In this document: positions 1 to 11,408 of the stretch, in pieces
Numbering within the stretch: position 1 is the stretch's first letter
How the letters are laid out: the number at the start of each line of letters is the position of its first letter
Assembly: GCA_009746045.1 (NCBI GenBank)
Contig: RPFO01000165.1
Span: 3,178,641-3,242,640, forward strand
DNA length: 64,000 nt
Source: Mesostigma viride
Taxonomy: Eukaryota > Streptophyta > Mesostigmatophyceae > Mesostigmatales > Mesostigmataceae
Direction of reading: 5' to 3'
Notes under the pieces: generated by a model
Told to the model about the DNA's origin: nothing
What the model saw: the letters and a program-made list of their open reading frames with translations, nothing else
Databases searched by the model: none
Position numbers and translations under genes: made by a program

Positions 1-690
1 TCCTTGCTGCTAGGCAAGTGTGGGTAGCTGCCTGCATGGACTATGCAGTGTACTCTGTTCCTGCTGGTGTTGCCTGCTGTGCTTGTTGATGCCAGTGTGA
101 TGGTGCTGATGGGACTGTGCTGTTACTGCTGCCTACATTACAGTATGGGGCAACTGGTTGCTAGTGGGTGTCTAGTGCTGGCACGTGATAGTGCAACTAG
201 CTGTTACTGCTGCTAGTGGTGCCTGCAACTAGTTAAATGTGACTGAATTATAAAACTGCAACTAGTGCTGAAAACAACGTGGGGAGTTAGTGAGCACCCT
301 CCTTAGTGTGGTGTGCAGCTGTGTCAGCAGGCTGGCCTTGAGAGCAGGACCCAGGGAATGTTCCCTTTTTTCTTGGAAACTTGGAGCATGGCAGGCTCTG
401 GGCTCTTGAAGTGATGACCGTTAAAAAAGAATTCCGGTTTAAAAGAATGCGCCCAAAAGAATGTTGATGCCACGCGAAATGGTGCCGGTACAAAAGAAAA
501 ACCGGTTCTCATGAAAAATTCTTGAGGTAAACAGCTCCGCCGATTTCTCGTCGATGCTCACAGCTCGCGCGGCTCAGTGGGAGCCCGTCAGTGACCCCGC
601 GCCGATTGAACGCACTGCACTTGGCCAAAAATGTGCTGCCAGGTAAAAAATCACTGGCGCTGCCTGGAACCAGAGCCGGCACCTTTTGAG
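1..690 (-). mobile_element. Non-autonomous LTR element, third copy, internal fragment
   Basis: This stretch is nearly identical to 18303-18991 and 23517-24205, which lie inside two complete copies of a minus-strand non-autonomous LTR element. Similarity stops at 690, where the other copies continue differently, and the left side is cut by the window edge. Neither LTR is visible here. The short minus-strand ORFs (287-493, 509-760) recur in all copies but match nothing I recognise. The fragment is probably a truncated relic, or one end of a copy rearranged with the tandem repeat that follows. Confidence 0.8.
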
Positions 691-743
691 TTAGCACAGA
701 ATTGCGGCGTTGCGACCGATTCAAGCGGTATGTGCAAGCACAA

Positions 744-1568
744 CGGGAGTGCGAGCACAATACGAGTTCAGTGAGCAGGGATGAGCAACACCAAGTGTAT
801 CGACCAGTAACAGCCCGTGGTCAGTTTCAAACCGATCATCTATTGGTCCCTTACTCGAGAGGCGTGGGTTACAACTGCATGAGGAACCTACCATCAGAAA
901 TCTACTCTCGATACGAACGTAACAAAATTTCCAAGTATCTGATGCTCAGAGAGCTGCAACCGTTTTCTCCAACGTGTCCAAAAAAGGTGTCCGAGGCAGC
1001 GAAGATCGACCAGTAACAACTCGTGGTCAGTTTCAAACCAAACATCTATTGGTTCCTTACTCAAGGGGTGTTGTAAATTTTTTTGCATACAGAAAAAAAG
1101 GGAGTGCGAGCACAATACGAGTTCAGTGAGCAGGGATGAGCAACACCAAGTGTATCGACCAGTAACAGCCCGTGGTCAGTTTCAAACCGATCATCTATTG
1201 GTTCCTTACTCGAGAGGCGTGGGTTACAGCTGCATCAGGAACCTACCATCAGAAATCTACTCTCGATACGAACGTAACAAAATTTCCAAGTATCTGATGC
1301 TCAGAGAGCTGCAACCGTTTTCTCCAACGTGTCCAAAAAAGGTGTCCGAGGCAGCGAAGATCGACCAGTAACAACCCGTGGTCAGTTTCAAACCGATCAT
1401 CTATTGGTCCCTTACTCGAGAGGCGTTACAACTTGCATGAGGAACCTACCATCAGAAATCTACTCTCGATACGAACGTAACAAAATTTCCAAGTATCTGA
1501 TGCTCAGAGAGCTGCAACCGTTTTCTCCAACGTGTCCAAAAAAGGTGTCGGAGGCGGCGAAACGCTAG
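744..1568. repeat. Tandem repeat, 206-bp unit, three full and one partial copy
   Basis: A 206-bp unit starting CCAGTAACA occurs at 804-1009, 1159-1364 and 1365-1566. A diverged partial unit lies at 1010-1158, so part of the array also has a 356-bp higher-order period (744-779 equals 1100-1135). The units hold an open plus frame (702-1016, 1126-1371, 1329-1568) but the peptide matches no family I know, so I treat the frame as a by-product of the repeat. Confidence 0.75.
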
Positions 1569-1670
1569 GGTTTTATTGACAAGACGCTTGTGTATGCGGC
1601 TCGTGCATTGGGAACGCAACTGTGACGGCTACCGCAACGTTCTATTACCATTGTTTTTTGCATCTGTTAT

Positions 1671-2316
1671 TTGTATTTTCGACTCATGGCTGGAATGTCA
1701 ACCCAACCGAAGCTGAGCCATTCAGCTAGGATGGCTGCCTTGAGGCACTCTTCTGACAAGGCAGACCAGACAAAGCGTTTTGAGTATGGGGGGAAAAGGA
1801 ATAGGCGGCAAAAAGAAAGTTATACAAACAAAATGGAGGCAATGAACGAGGAGGAGAGGCTTGCACACGCAATTAAAAGGAGGGGGAGCGTGAATAAGCA
1901 TCGGGAAAACGAAAGTGAAGAGAGACATGCTGAAAGAAAGCAGGAGGCCAACATGGTGAAATCAATTCCTGTTCCTGACCGCATTTGTTTTTTTTCTGGA
2001 TCAGGTCATTCAGTCCGAGACCAACCCTACTCGGAAGGCCTTACTACAATCAGTCAGGGATCTGGGATATGTTAAGATTGCGGGTTATAAATACATGGAC
2101 AAAAGGACTGTTGATCTGCTTATAAGGAGGTCGGGAAAGAACTCCAAGCCAAGGAGTCGGCTGGAGTGACTCTTTTTAGGAACGGGCCCGATGATTTGAC
2201 AAATGACCGAACGGCATACAAAATAGCATTGGATGATGCGGGTTATGATTTTATTCGCAGACCCTTGCAAGGTGTTGTTGACCAGGTCCTGGGCGAGAAG
2301 TACGCCGTCCACAATT
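1671..2316 (+). pseudogene. Host gene disrupted by copia insertion, left part
   Basis: A plus-strand coding signal runs into the outer copia element. An ORF from 1671 (inner ATG 1686) gives a Lys/Arg/Glu-rich basic segment to about 1956. A polypyrimidine tract followed by AG at 2003-2004 looks like a splice acceptor, after which an open frame begins at 2005. That frame changes phase near 2125-2145, close to a GGG, and then stays open to the insertion at 2316. The frame resumes exactly at 21896, once one CAATT duplication is discounted. The product is not recognised; only the right part has a hint of a domain. The intron is inference. It could itself be an old transposon gene. Confidence 0.5.
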
Positions 2317-2773
2317 AGTTAGATGAGATGCTTAGGCTGACACACGGATTTCCGGCCTGCGCGCCGCGTATTGCCTACCGCGGCTGAGCGGGACACCTCA
2401 GTACAGTACGGCAGGGTGTACGGTACTGAGGTGTCATGTGGACCGATGTGCGGTTAGTGCCAGACTGTGCCTAGACTCTAGCTCGACCCGCCAGACCCGG
2501 GTTATCCGGTTCTGGACGGGCCGAGTGTAGTTGATGCTAGTGACGTGGTCGCATGGCATTGCAGTGTACAGTTGTCCACTGGTGAGGTGCTGCAGGTAGC
2601 ACCGCCATAGGCATATAGGCGTAGCACTGGGGAGTGCCGCAGCACCCGAGTTTGCCCAGACGTTCCATTCTGAGCCCTCAGCTTCCATTGCTCTCTCATT
2701 GTATTATTGTAATGCAATCATCATTCGCTCTCAGCTTCAGCAATTGTTCGTCGTCCCTAGTCTCCATCCAACT
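2317..2773 (+). repeat. 5' LTR of outer copia
   Basis: This 457-bp block is repeated at 21432-21890. It is bounded on the left by the CAATT duplication and on the right by a TGG primer-binding signature. By eye it differs from its partner only near 2714, 2745 and 2756-2761. The 3' end of the 5' LTR, where transcription should start, is pyrimidine-rich. Confidence 0.9.
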
Positions 2774-2788
2774 TGGACTGAAAAGTTC
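2774..2788 (+). promoter_or_regulatory. Probable primer-binding site of outer copia
   Basis: The bases directly after the 5' LTR read TGGACTGAAAAG. Starting with TGG, the complement of a tRNA CCA end, is the usual mark of a retrotransposon minus-strand primer site. Which tRNA pairs here cannot be told without the host tRNA set. Confidence 0.6.
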
Positions 2789-2818
2789 GATATTTTTTTT
2801 ACAAGCAAAAAAAAAGAT

Positions 2819-4617
2819 ATGGCTTCCAACAACGGCAACAACGGCAACAACAACAAGGGGAAGGCGCCTGCCAGGCGCACCTCACCCCGACTTTCGCCGG
2901 AGGGCACGCCCTCCACCAACGATGCGAGGGTGACGCCCAACGTCACCTTCCGAACGGTGGTCGCTGACCACCCCAGGCGTCGGACCCCGCAGGTGGGGCC
3001 CGGCGCCCGGGGGATGGCGAGCGGTCGGCCGTTTGCCACTGGCGGTTCGTCCGCCATGGCACCTGGGGGGCAGGTCCCCCGGGCACGTAATTCCCCCGTC
3101 GCAGGTGACGGGGGTCGTGAGCGGAGTGATTCCTCAGAGGAGGATGGGGAGGTGCAGCCTGCGAGGTCACGGCCTTCGCTCGAGATTTCGACACAGACGC
3201 CTGCGACGTCTGGTAACCTTTCCGTGGGCCGACAGATGGCCACCATGGACATTGACCGGTATGGGGAACATGTTCCGCCCCCGGTCGCGTTCGGGCGCCC
3301 ACCCCATTTTCTCCCCCTTGGGGAGGACGACATCCCGGCGTTCATTTCGGTGAACGGCCGGATTATGCACCAACGTTTTCAGCTGCTTCCAGATGAGCAG
3401 ATCCATGCGATAGAGGTTCATCGGGTGCACACGCTGATCGAGGGGCGTCTTAGGATGCAGATCCCACTGGTTCAGGTGGCAGTTTGGCTGTGGTGTTACG
3501 CCAATCGGCCGAGGCGCAACCCCGGCACTGTTGATCAGTGGGCGTCCAGGCAGCGTCAGAGAGAGGCGCTGCGCGTGGTCGCCAGACCGGAGATCGCGCT
3601 GACTCCGTTGGGGCCGTGGCCCCAAGTCACGCCAGTTGGCTGGGGCCCGGATAGGCGTGAGGCGGCTGCGATGCCGCCTGCGACGGAGCGCGGGGCGGCA
3701 GACGCCCCCAACACGCCCATGGGTGGTGAAGCCACCCAGGACCCTCTGGCAGGTCAGAGGGTCCAACCTCAGCCGCAGGCTCCCCCGCCCAGCGTGGGGG
3801 GCCAGGTGGCTGAGGAGGCCACCGGGGTCGCAGGGACCCCGGCGGCGACACAAGCGCCCGGGGTCGCAGGGACCCCGGCAGCGACGCCGGCGCCTCCGGC
3901 GCTGGCGGGGGATGCAGCCCCCATGGAGGGTGTCACGGGCACCTCCAGCGGCTCTGGGGGGCAGGCCCCCTCTAGCCGCAACAAGGACAAGGCCCTGGCA
4001 GGGCCGGAGGGGCCTCAGGGTCCCACCGCAGCTGGGCAGCAACCAGCACTGCTGGAGGGCGACCTGGAAGGTCGTGACTTCATCACCCTGGGTGATGAGG
4101 CCGTGTGGCGTGCCATACAGACAGCCACAGCCTCCTTCCGTGGGCTGGCCGACCGGAGCCAGCAGATGCACGTCGCGGAGGCGGGCAGCCTGGTGTGTGC
4201 AATCATCACGCACATCCTGGGCCTGCCCAACCTCCAAGCGGGCACACGTAGGGTGTGCGACGACCTGCTGCCTGCCCTGCAGGCTCTCCTCTCAGGGAGG
4301 AGGGTGCAGGGCAGCAGGGTTCGTCTGGTGCGTCTGCTGGAGCTCCTGCACAATGCCATCCTGAAAGGGGCGGGTAGGTGGCTGCCTACCTGGCTGCATC
4401 ATGATCTTACTAACCCTACTGACGATGAAGTGTCCCTCTCTCCCACCTTCCATGATTGGGAGGAGGCCCGCAGCAGGAGGCGGGAAGTGACACACACTCA
4501 CACCCCCACCCAGCCCACCCCTATGTTGTCTAACCCTCCTACACAGCCCATGTTTGCCCATCCTGCTCAGCTCACTCAAGTAGCACTTCCCTCTCAGCAT
4601 GTCTCTCCTGTGAATGC
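2819..4617 (+). CDS. Outer copia gag-pol, N-terminal segment (interrupted)
   Basis: This is the first part of the outer copia polyprotein. ATG 2819 is preferred over an upstream in-frame ATG at 2699 because 2699 lies inside the LTR. The segment starts with an Asn/Gly-rich run, then Pro/Ala/Gly-rich low-complexity sequence (roughly residues 15-190 and 290-420), with a more structured part near residues 210-290 and an alpha-helical-looking block near residues 440-560. I recognise no family. It lies where copia elements rarely have so long an extension: about 600 residues precede the zinc-knuckle gag region. At 4617 the inner copia cuts codon 600; the frame continues at 13023 without loss, using one AATGC duplication. 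Confidence 0.8.
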
Positions 4618-5282
4618 AGTTAGCATATTGGGGCACCAATGTGCTAGTTGGATGCAGGATGAGGAGACCTTTCTAACGCCGTGCTGACTGCCTGAAACAG
4701 ACAAGGGACGTGAGAGTTATCAGGTCCCGAAGTCCTGCCGACCGGCGGCGGCGGCAGTGCACACCGAGGCCGCAGTGGACAGGACACGTGGCAGGCAGGG
4801 CCTGCACAGGCTTAGCCTGGACCAGCACGTGACTCAGGTCCATGGAGGCTGAGGGCGCAACGGTCCGGCGACTAAGTAGAGACCAGTAGGCCAGTCGCGG
4901 GCTCTGCAAGGATGCGCATCCGTGCAGAGCTGTGACAGGAACTGGTGATACCTAGTCGCGGAATGTCAGAGATCCTTAACGCTGCCTGCAGCAAGGATGC
5001 AAGGTAGCGGTAAGCAGAGCTCTGGCAAGGTAGCGGTGCACTGTGCGAAGCCGATGGGCGATGCCTTAGGGCACGATGGAAATGAGGTAACATAAAGCTA
5101 TGGCCTAAGGCAGGTCAAGGCAGTTCTTTGCCGACGCATCGTGGTTGTCACTTGGAGTGAGCAAGCCAGCGAGAGCGTTACCTGGGGCGAGGAGCAAAGG
5201 TTGCAAGCTACGCGACCTAGGTCCTAACAGTTGCGACAAGGACCAGGAGCTCACGGCAGCTGCCTGGCCGGCGTCGCTAAAT
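4618..5282 (+). repeat. 5' LTR of inner copia
   Basis: It looks identical in length and sequence to 12353-13017. The ends AGTTAGC and GCTAAAT are a near-perfect inverted pair and resemble the AGTTAG start of the outer element LTR. No TGG primer-binding signature follows directly at 5283, so priming may use an internal tRNA segment, or a site further in. Confidence 0.9.
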
Positions 5283-5315
5283 CGTATTATTGTTTTCGTG
5301 ATTTCCTGCCATTTC

Positions 5316-6433
5316 ATGTCTGGCGCATCGTCTACGGGCCATCCAGCCGCGGGAGACGAAGGTCAGAGCTCGCAAGAAGCTCCTTTTTACCCATACCGGC
5401 AGCCAGCAAGTGCGCCTACGTTTGTGCAGGCGGCATTCATTGCAAGAGGGCTTGCCGACGAGGGTTGGGTCGCAGTTTCGGGGGGGGCAACCGGGCGGCT
5501 GCAGCGGATCCTATAGTGCAAAGGGCCCGCGTGACAAGCGCGCCAGGGGAAGCTGGGCGGGTGGCCATTGAAGAACTGGTGCGGCTACGCGACGCGTTGG
5601 CTATCACAGCTAGCGGCGTTGAGGTGGCGTATCAGGGGGGTCATATTACGCCAGCAAGCCTTGACCTTGCGAGAGAAGCGTGTAGCCAGATTGTGGCTAT
5701 AGCCTTGGGAAGCACGCGCCTTTTTAACCACTGGGTGGCTACGGCGGTGCTGGGCGAGGGAATTCCAGAGACAGACGAGATCCGGGAAGCGAGGAGACGT
5801 GAGGAGATCAATCCGTGGGTATCGGCTGAAGTGTTTTCGCAAACTGTTGAGAATTTAGTTGCTGTGCTTTTGCAAGAGGCAAGGGGGCAGGCAGACAGGT
5901 TTGTGATCACCACCAACCCACCTGGAATCTTCACATTTTTGGATACTCCTCGACGCGCGAGGGCGGCATCGGCACCAGGTCTGTCGGTAACGATTGAGGC
6001 CGGGGCTGCGAGGTCGCCAGATAACATCTTCCATACCTACACTGATCGCCCGAGGGGGATAGTGGTGAGGACAGCGCAGCAGATCCGCGAGGCTGAGCAG
6101 GGCTCAGAGCTAAACCTTCCTAGGGATTCAGTGCACGAATACGATCGGGCGGGGCGAGGTGAGCAGAACCAGCTCGCTAACGGAGACACGCGGTGGGTGA
6201 GGAACCAGCAGTGGTTCCGGAATCCTAGTGAGCCCAGGGTCGCTGTGGAACGTCAACAAGACAGCCAGCGACCGGTGGGGTGCGTCTACGGTGTCTTCAA
6301 CGCGGACTTGGCAGTCGCGCGTCGTCCTGTTACACCGGTTGCAGAACCTGCGGGCGTGAGAGAGCAGCAGGAGCGTGAGTCCAGACAAGCCAGGCTGAGC
6401 CAGGAGGCCGAGCCAGGTGGGGAGGCTTCGTGA
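5316..6433 (+). pseudogene. Inner copia ORF A, unknown N-terminal protein, one frameshift
   Basis: ATG 5316 lies 33 bases inside the 5' LTR. The frame runs to a run of eight G at 5480-5487, where it must shift by one to join the long open frame that ends at TGA 6431-6433. The product would be about 370 residues: a short Ser/Gly-rich head, a helical middle (about residues 80-200) and an Arg/Glu/Gln-rich tail. I recognise no family. It takes the place held by the long N-terminal extension of the outer copia. Its end overlaps the next frame at 6417-6433, so the two could be linked by ribosomal frameshifting. The frameshift may be sequence error. Confidence 0.6.
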
Positions 6434-6482
6434 GGATAGAGGGCGTTGCTTTCATTGCTGCCATCTTGTGTCTGTGCCCATA

Positions 6483-7819
6483 ATGCTTAAGGGCAAGGTC
6501 GGGGTCGGCGGCGGGAGCAAGGCGGTTGCGATGGAGGGTGGAGAGGCGGGAGCGTCAGTGCCAGCAGTCGGCCAGCCAGAAGGGGAGGCGATTCCCACGA
6601 TGGAGGGCGTGGCGGGGCAAAGGACGCGGTACCGGAAGCGAAAGGAGGAGGCTCGGGGGAAGGAGCGCGCAGAAGGGCCATCGGACAGCATTGAGCTGAC
6701 TGGAGAAGGCCAAGGGGAGGGGCTGCAGGCCAACGGTGGTAAGACGGCCCGTGTGGCCGAGGCAGTCGTTCCTCCTCATGTTTCTGTAGACGCTATGGCT
6801 GGGGGTGCTGGGGCTTCTGCTGTGGGTAGTGATGCTCGCGCGTTGCCAGGAACTAGGCCCCACATGAGTGCTGTAGCCGTGATGAACGGCCAGAAGCCTC
6901 TGAAGCCACCCGTGAGTCAGGAGGAGTTAGACAAGTGGTTAGAGGATATGGAGCTAGTCACCTACTCCGTAGATCCCACTGTCAATCTCGTCCAGGTGTT
7001 CCATGCTTCCTCAGTGAATAGGGATTCTTCTGAGCGTGTGAGGGACAAAGCCAGGTCTGCAGTGAAGGATAAGCTCTCTTGGGAGCAGTTTCTCCTGGGC
7101 CTGCGTCAAGAGTTTTCTGACAAAGTCCTCAACCTCACTAATCACTACAAGCTGGCCTATGATACGTTTGAGATCAGGGGCACCATAGCTGAGGAATGGC
7201 AGAGGCTCCTTCGCATTGTGGAGAAGGGGTCTAGCCAGGGCTTCAAGATCCCCATCAGGGCTGTGGTGGATTATTTCATGGATCGTATGGGGCTCAGTGT
7301 GGATGGTCGCAATGCAGCTAGGCTGTTTGCAGATCAGACAGATGGGTCGCTGGCTGCCTTAGAGAGGGTAGTCTTGAGCATTCGCCCATCTGCCCCTGCT
7401 TGTAAAACCATTCAGACCTCAGGTGCTTCAGCCTCCGCTAGCCAGGTGCAGGGGGATGCCCCAGGGCAGGCAGCCCAGGGAGGTCCTCGTCCTACTAGCA
7501 GGCGTCAGAGGGCTGGGAGGCGCAGGGGGGGTGGGAACCAAGGTGGCAAGGGCCAGCAGCAAGGGGCTCAGAACAAGGGTCAGAAGCAGGCTGGTGGTCA
7601 CCAAGGGGGACAGCAGGGGGGAGGTAGCCAAGGGCAAGGCAAGAGCCAGGGCCAAGGCAACCAGAATAAGCCAGGCAACCGAACCAGGGGGGTCAGAGGA
7701 AGGCCCAGGCTGGGAAGGAGGATAAGTGCTTTGGCTGTGGTAAGACAGGTCACTGGCGCCGTGATTGCCCTGATCTGGCCAATGCTGCAGGAGCAGGTGG
7801 TCAGTCCAGGAAGCCGTGA
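6483..7819 (+). pseudogene. Inner copia gag with CCHC zinc knuckle, one frameshift
   Basis: The open frame covering 6417-7841 has its likely start at ATG 6483. The protein has a Gly/Glu-rich head, a gag-like helical core (about 6900-7390) and a Gln/Gly/Lys-rich nucleic-acid-binding tail. A one-base shift near 7680-7692 moves the frame to CFGCGKTGHWRRDC (7727-7768), a CX2CX4HX4C knuckle, and ends at TGA 7817-7819. The same frame reopens directly after that TGA and runs to 8410, so gag and pol may be joined by stop readthrough. It binds element RNA and forms the particle in this family. Confidence 0.75.
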
Positions 7820-7828
7820 CTTAGTGCA

Positions 7829-8664
7829 GTGCCCCATGTAAATAGTCAGCCACCCCAGGTGGGGCAGGTGGCACTTGTAAATATGGATGATAGGGGTGCA
7901 CCTCCTGTTCAGCAGCAGGGGGTTGGGAATACTGATGGGCTTGTTCTTCCACATGGTTGCAATGTCGCTGCTGCAGCAGTGCAATTCCCTGGGCCTGTGG
8001 CAGGTACAGGGTCTTCAGTGAGTGTTGGCTCTGGGAGTCAAGCAGCTCAGCTGGAAAGTCCTGCTGGCGCCGAGGGAACCACTGTTGGCTCTGGGAGTCA
8101 AGCTGTGGAGGTCCCTGGTTCCAAGGAGCAGGAGGTGGGTCGTGCGGTCCCGCGCACACAGCCAGGTCCTAGTTCCTCCTTATGCAGTGAGACTGATAGG
8201 GGGTTGAGCTATGCAGCCGCTGGGCATACTCTATACCATGTATTTGGGCACTCTAAACAGGCAGAAATGTTTGCTTGGAAGCTAGGTAAGCAGCCTCTGT
8301 TGGAGTCCTGCACTGCAGCTGCTGAGAACTGTGTCTGTCAGGAGAATCAGATTCACCCACCACGGTCCCACGCTAGAGAGCCTGCTAGAGAGCGGGGGAT
8401 ATCCAAGTAGATATACAGCACATGCGTGGATTGTATCTGTTGGTGGGGGTGGATAGGTTCAGCCGGTATTGGCTGTTGACCATCCTGCCTGGCATGGATG
8501 AGCATCACTTGTTGTTGGGTCTCCAGTCTTTGTTGCCATGCTTTGGGGTGTACACCTTGGTGCAAGCTGACTTGCAGTTTGACTGCTTGAGAAAGCATGC
8601 TGATCAGCTTCCGTGTAAGCTGGTAGTGGTCCCTAGAGAGAGTCATGGGCAGCAGGGGCTGTAG
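7829..8664 (+). pseudogene. Inner copia spacer and integrase N-terminal half
   Basis: The frame after the gag stop (7829-8410) carries a linker with a repeated Gly-Ser-Gln segment (two copies of CTCTGGGAGTCAAGC at 8030-8044 and 8090-8104) and a weak HHCC-like zinc site near 8230-8345. A run of five G at 8394-8398 breaks the frame; the next frame (open by 8401, to 8664) begins with the integrase core including D in VDIQ and the second catalytic Asp at 8569-8571 (QADLQFD). It ends at a premature TAG caused by one missing base in the G run 8655-8658. Confidence 0.7.
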
Positions 8665-9503
8665 AGAGATCTATCCGTGAGGTAAAGACAGTGGTGCTAG
8701 CAGCAAAGACTGTGCCAGTGGTAGCATCTGCTTTGGAAAAGGCAGCCTGGTGCAAGGGGATTGAGGAACAGCTTAACCACAGGGTAAACTATTACTGTGA
8801 TGGTGTGGCAGTCTCTCCCTTAGCAGCGCAGTTTGGGTTGTTGTCCCCAGAGGTAGTGGGTGCCTGCCTGAGAAAGGCAGATAGAGTGTTTGCTCGGCTG
8901 AGGCGCAAGGACAAGGGCTGGAAAATGCTGAGGCCCCTTGTGGGAATGGGGGTCAGGATGTGGAAGGAGCCATCAATACCAGGCAAGCGTGGCAAGTGGC
9001 AGGATGGGCTGGTAACCCAGTTGGATGAGGCCAACCATTCTTGTCTGGTAGCCTTGGACAAGGATCCTAGGCGCGTGTACAGGTTGTCCTGGGCTCACAT
9101 CCGAGAGAAGAGGCCAAGTGCAATCTGGCCTGTAGACGGCCCTGAGCCTCCCTTGGAGGTTGAGGCTCAGGAGGAGAGCCAGGCAGTAGATGCTAACCCT
9201 CCATGCTTGGATGATGGTCTGTCCTGGATGGACGAGGGTGAGCTGGAATCTGCTGCAGCAACTGTCACAAGGCCAGTGGGGGCCAGGGCTGGACCAAAGC
9301 CCAAGGGGCTCCTCATGGCGGACGTCATCCGGGCACTGATGAGCGGCAAGCGTGATCCCAAGGTATCTAAGCTCACGGGGTGGGGGTCATGCTGGGCAGC
9401 AACATTAGAGGTGGATACCAACTCGCAGGTGTCCATTCTGAGGGCTGAGGATGCTGCAGGGTTGCGGATGTCTGTAGCCGGTTGCCCAGCCGCACGTGTC
9501 TGA
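8655..9503 (+). pseudogene. Inner copia integrase C-terminal half and protease N-terminal half
   Basis: The frame begins with GAVERSIREVK, holding the third integrase catalytic residue (Glu, 8664-8666) about 31 residues after the second Asp. An integrase C-terminal region and a Glu/Ala-rich linker follow. At 9414-9425 the sequence VDTNS gives a retropepsin-like active site with Asn where Gly is expected. The frame ends at 9503 and continues in the +1 frame (9496 onward) through HVSDFSG, so one base is lost or gained near 9490. Confidence 0.7.
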
Positions 9504-11127
9504 TTTCTCGGGGAATGTGTCCATGAAAGTTCTGGGGGAGGTGAGTGTGCCTATTCTGGGGGTGCCCACTGTGTTCTGTGTGGTAGAGGGCTATGAGGGT
9601 CCAGCCATACTGGGGCAGAATTTCTTATGCCAGCCGGGGGTGACGATAACCTCTGAGGAATTGGCACTAGAAGGGCAGGGTAGTTTACCCCTCCAGAGAT
9701 ATCGCTACTCCCAGGGACTTAGTGTGGCTGTAAGGGCTGTGAAGGGTGTTGCAGTGGAGGGGCCTGATTCTAAGGAGCCCATTGCTCAGGACCTGCTGAT
9801 CATCCCAACTACGTTTGACCCACGCCAGTTGGGGGTGCAGAGGTACCAGATCCCTGGAACGAGTCCTGTACCTTGGCACAAGCTAGTGGAGATGATGCAA
9901 AGCCCCAAGATGGCTAAGGCATGGACTCTTGGCTTCATTGCTTCTGGGCATGAGTGGATGATTGCCAACTGTGCAGAGCCTGTAGATGTCCTCCCAGAGG
10001 ATCACCAGCTGCTCAGATTGATGTTTGTCCTCAAGCTCAAACAGGTAGATGGTGTCGAGGTGCCACATGTCAGACCAGTTGTAACCGAGTACCATGGCAC
10101 TGGACAGTTAGCAGATGAGGAGCTCTATACACCAGGGATGCTGCATGACACGTGGAGAATGTTGTTGTGTGTTTTCTTATCCTTCCTGGTCAAAGGCATT
10201 GCCTATGGCTCTGCTTTGATAGATTTCAAGAGGGCTTTTCTCAAGGGTGACCAGGAAGAGGCTAGGGAGACATGGCGAACGATACCACCTTTCTTTGTCA
10301 GTGTGCCTGCTGTGTGGAGGGCAGAAATCAAGGCAAGGTACCTAAGGATTCTCAAGGGTGTTGAGGGTCTTAGGTCCAGTCCCATCATCTGGAGGAAGAG
10401 CCTAGAGAAGTTTCTCAAAACTGTCTGTGGCTTGACTGTTTCCCCAGTTGATCCTTGCTTGTTCCAGGCTAGCGATGGTGGCCTGCCTGTATTTGCCTCC
10501 CTACATGGTGATGATATGCATCTCATGGGTCCTCCCTCCTGGATTGAGAAGACTTTGTCCAGGATCCAGAAACGGTTTGAGCTGGGTAAGATCCAGCACA
10601 TGGTCGAGGATGAGCCCATGGTGTTTTGTGGGATGCAGGCGACACTGATTAAACAACAGGGTTCTTGGGTCATCAGGCTGGAGGGTGGTAACAATTATCC
10701 TCAGCAGATCCTTGATGCCCTGCGGGAGCCCATTACCCAGCCAAGGTGTGCTTCCATACGCGGTATGTTGGCATGGTTGGCTAGCATTTGTGCGCCTGAC
10801 CTGCTGGTCTTGAGTCGGTTGACAGATTCCCAGCTGGTCGAGGTGGGTGCTGAGAGTGTGATGCAATCTGTGAGGATGTCTCCACCTCTCATCTTGGGTC
10901 CTTTGGATTTGTACAGGCCCTTTGACATGGTTCTCTATGTGGACAGTTCTAAGGATAGTAGGAAGGTCACAGAGGTCAGGGGGCGGGCAGCAGCATTAAT
11001 CACCCTGGTGCAGGAACAGTCCTCTCTGGTCTGCTGGTACAGTCGGTTGCAGAATAGGGTAACCCCAGCAGTGACATTGCTGAGTGCAGGGCAATCTGTG
11101 AGGGGCTGCACACAGCCCTTTACTTGA
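9496..11127 (+). pseudogene. Inner copia protease C-terminal half, reverse transcriptase, RNase H start
   Basis: The frame opens with the second half of a retropepsin-like domain ending in ILGQNFL (9607-9627). A copia-type RT follows (about 9980-10680): LIDFKRAFLKG around the first catalytic Asp, VEGLRSSPIIW in place of the usual YGLKQ block, and SLHGDDMHLMG with HGDD at 10504-10515 instead of the copia (Y/F)xDD. RNase H begins near 10930 with VDSSKDSR. A one-base loss near 11064 throws the end out of frame; the true continuation is the 11064-11408 frame. Confidence 0.8.
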
Positions 11128-11408
11128 GGGAGCTTTTCTACCAGCTAAGTAAGGTAGCTTCCTGTCGGTTGCAGATGCACACACTGGTGAAAACTGGCAG
11201 CATGGGCATGGTGCAGTTCGTGCACAGGCAGCTGGCCAGAAGCAGGGACCTTGATTATCTGTTGCTCAAGGCACTGTCCTGCTTAGCTGACATTGAACAT
11301 GTGGCTGGCCTGGATAACCCTGCAGATGCTCTCACCAAGCTTGAGGAGAAGGCCGTGCAGCAGTACCCTCTGCTCCGTGGGCTCATGGGCCCCATGGTGG
11401 GGTGCTAG
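11064..11408 (+). pseudogene. Inner copia RNase H C-terminal part
   Basis: In this frame AECRAI (RNase H catalytic Glu) is followed by a helical block and DNPADALTK, the copia RNase H ending with its last Asp. The stop is TAG 11406-11408. Translation in the preceding frame stops at 11127, so this part is separated from RT by the frameshift. Confidence 0.75.

Noticed and set aside
3167-4359. Long minus-strand ORFs under the outer copia N-terminal segment
   Set aside because: They are antisense to a GC-rich coding frame that is supported by continuity across insertions; no domains.
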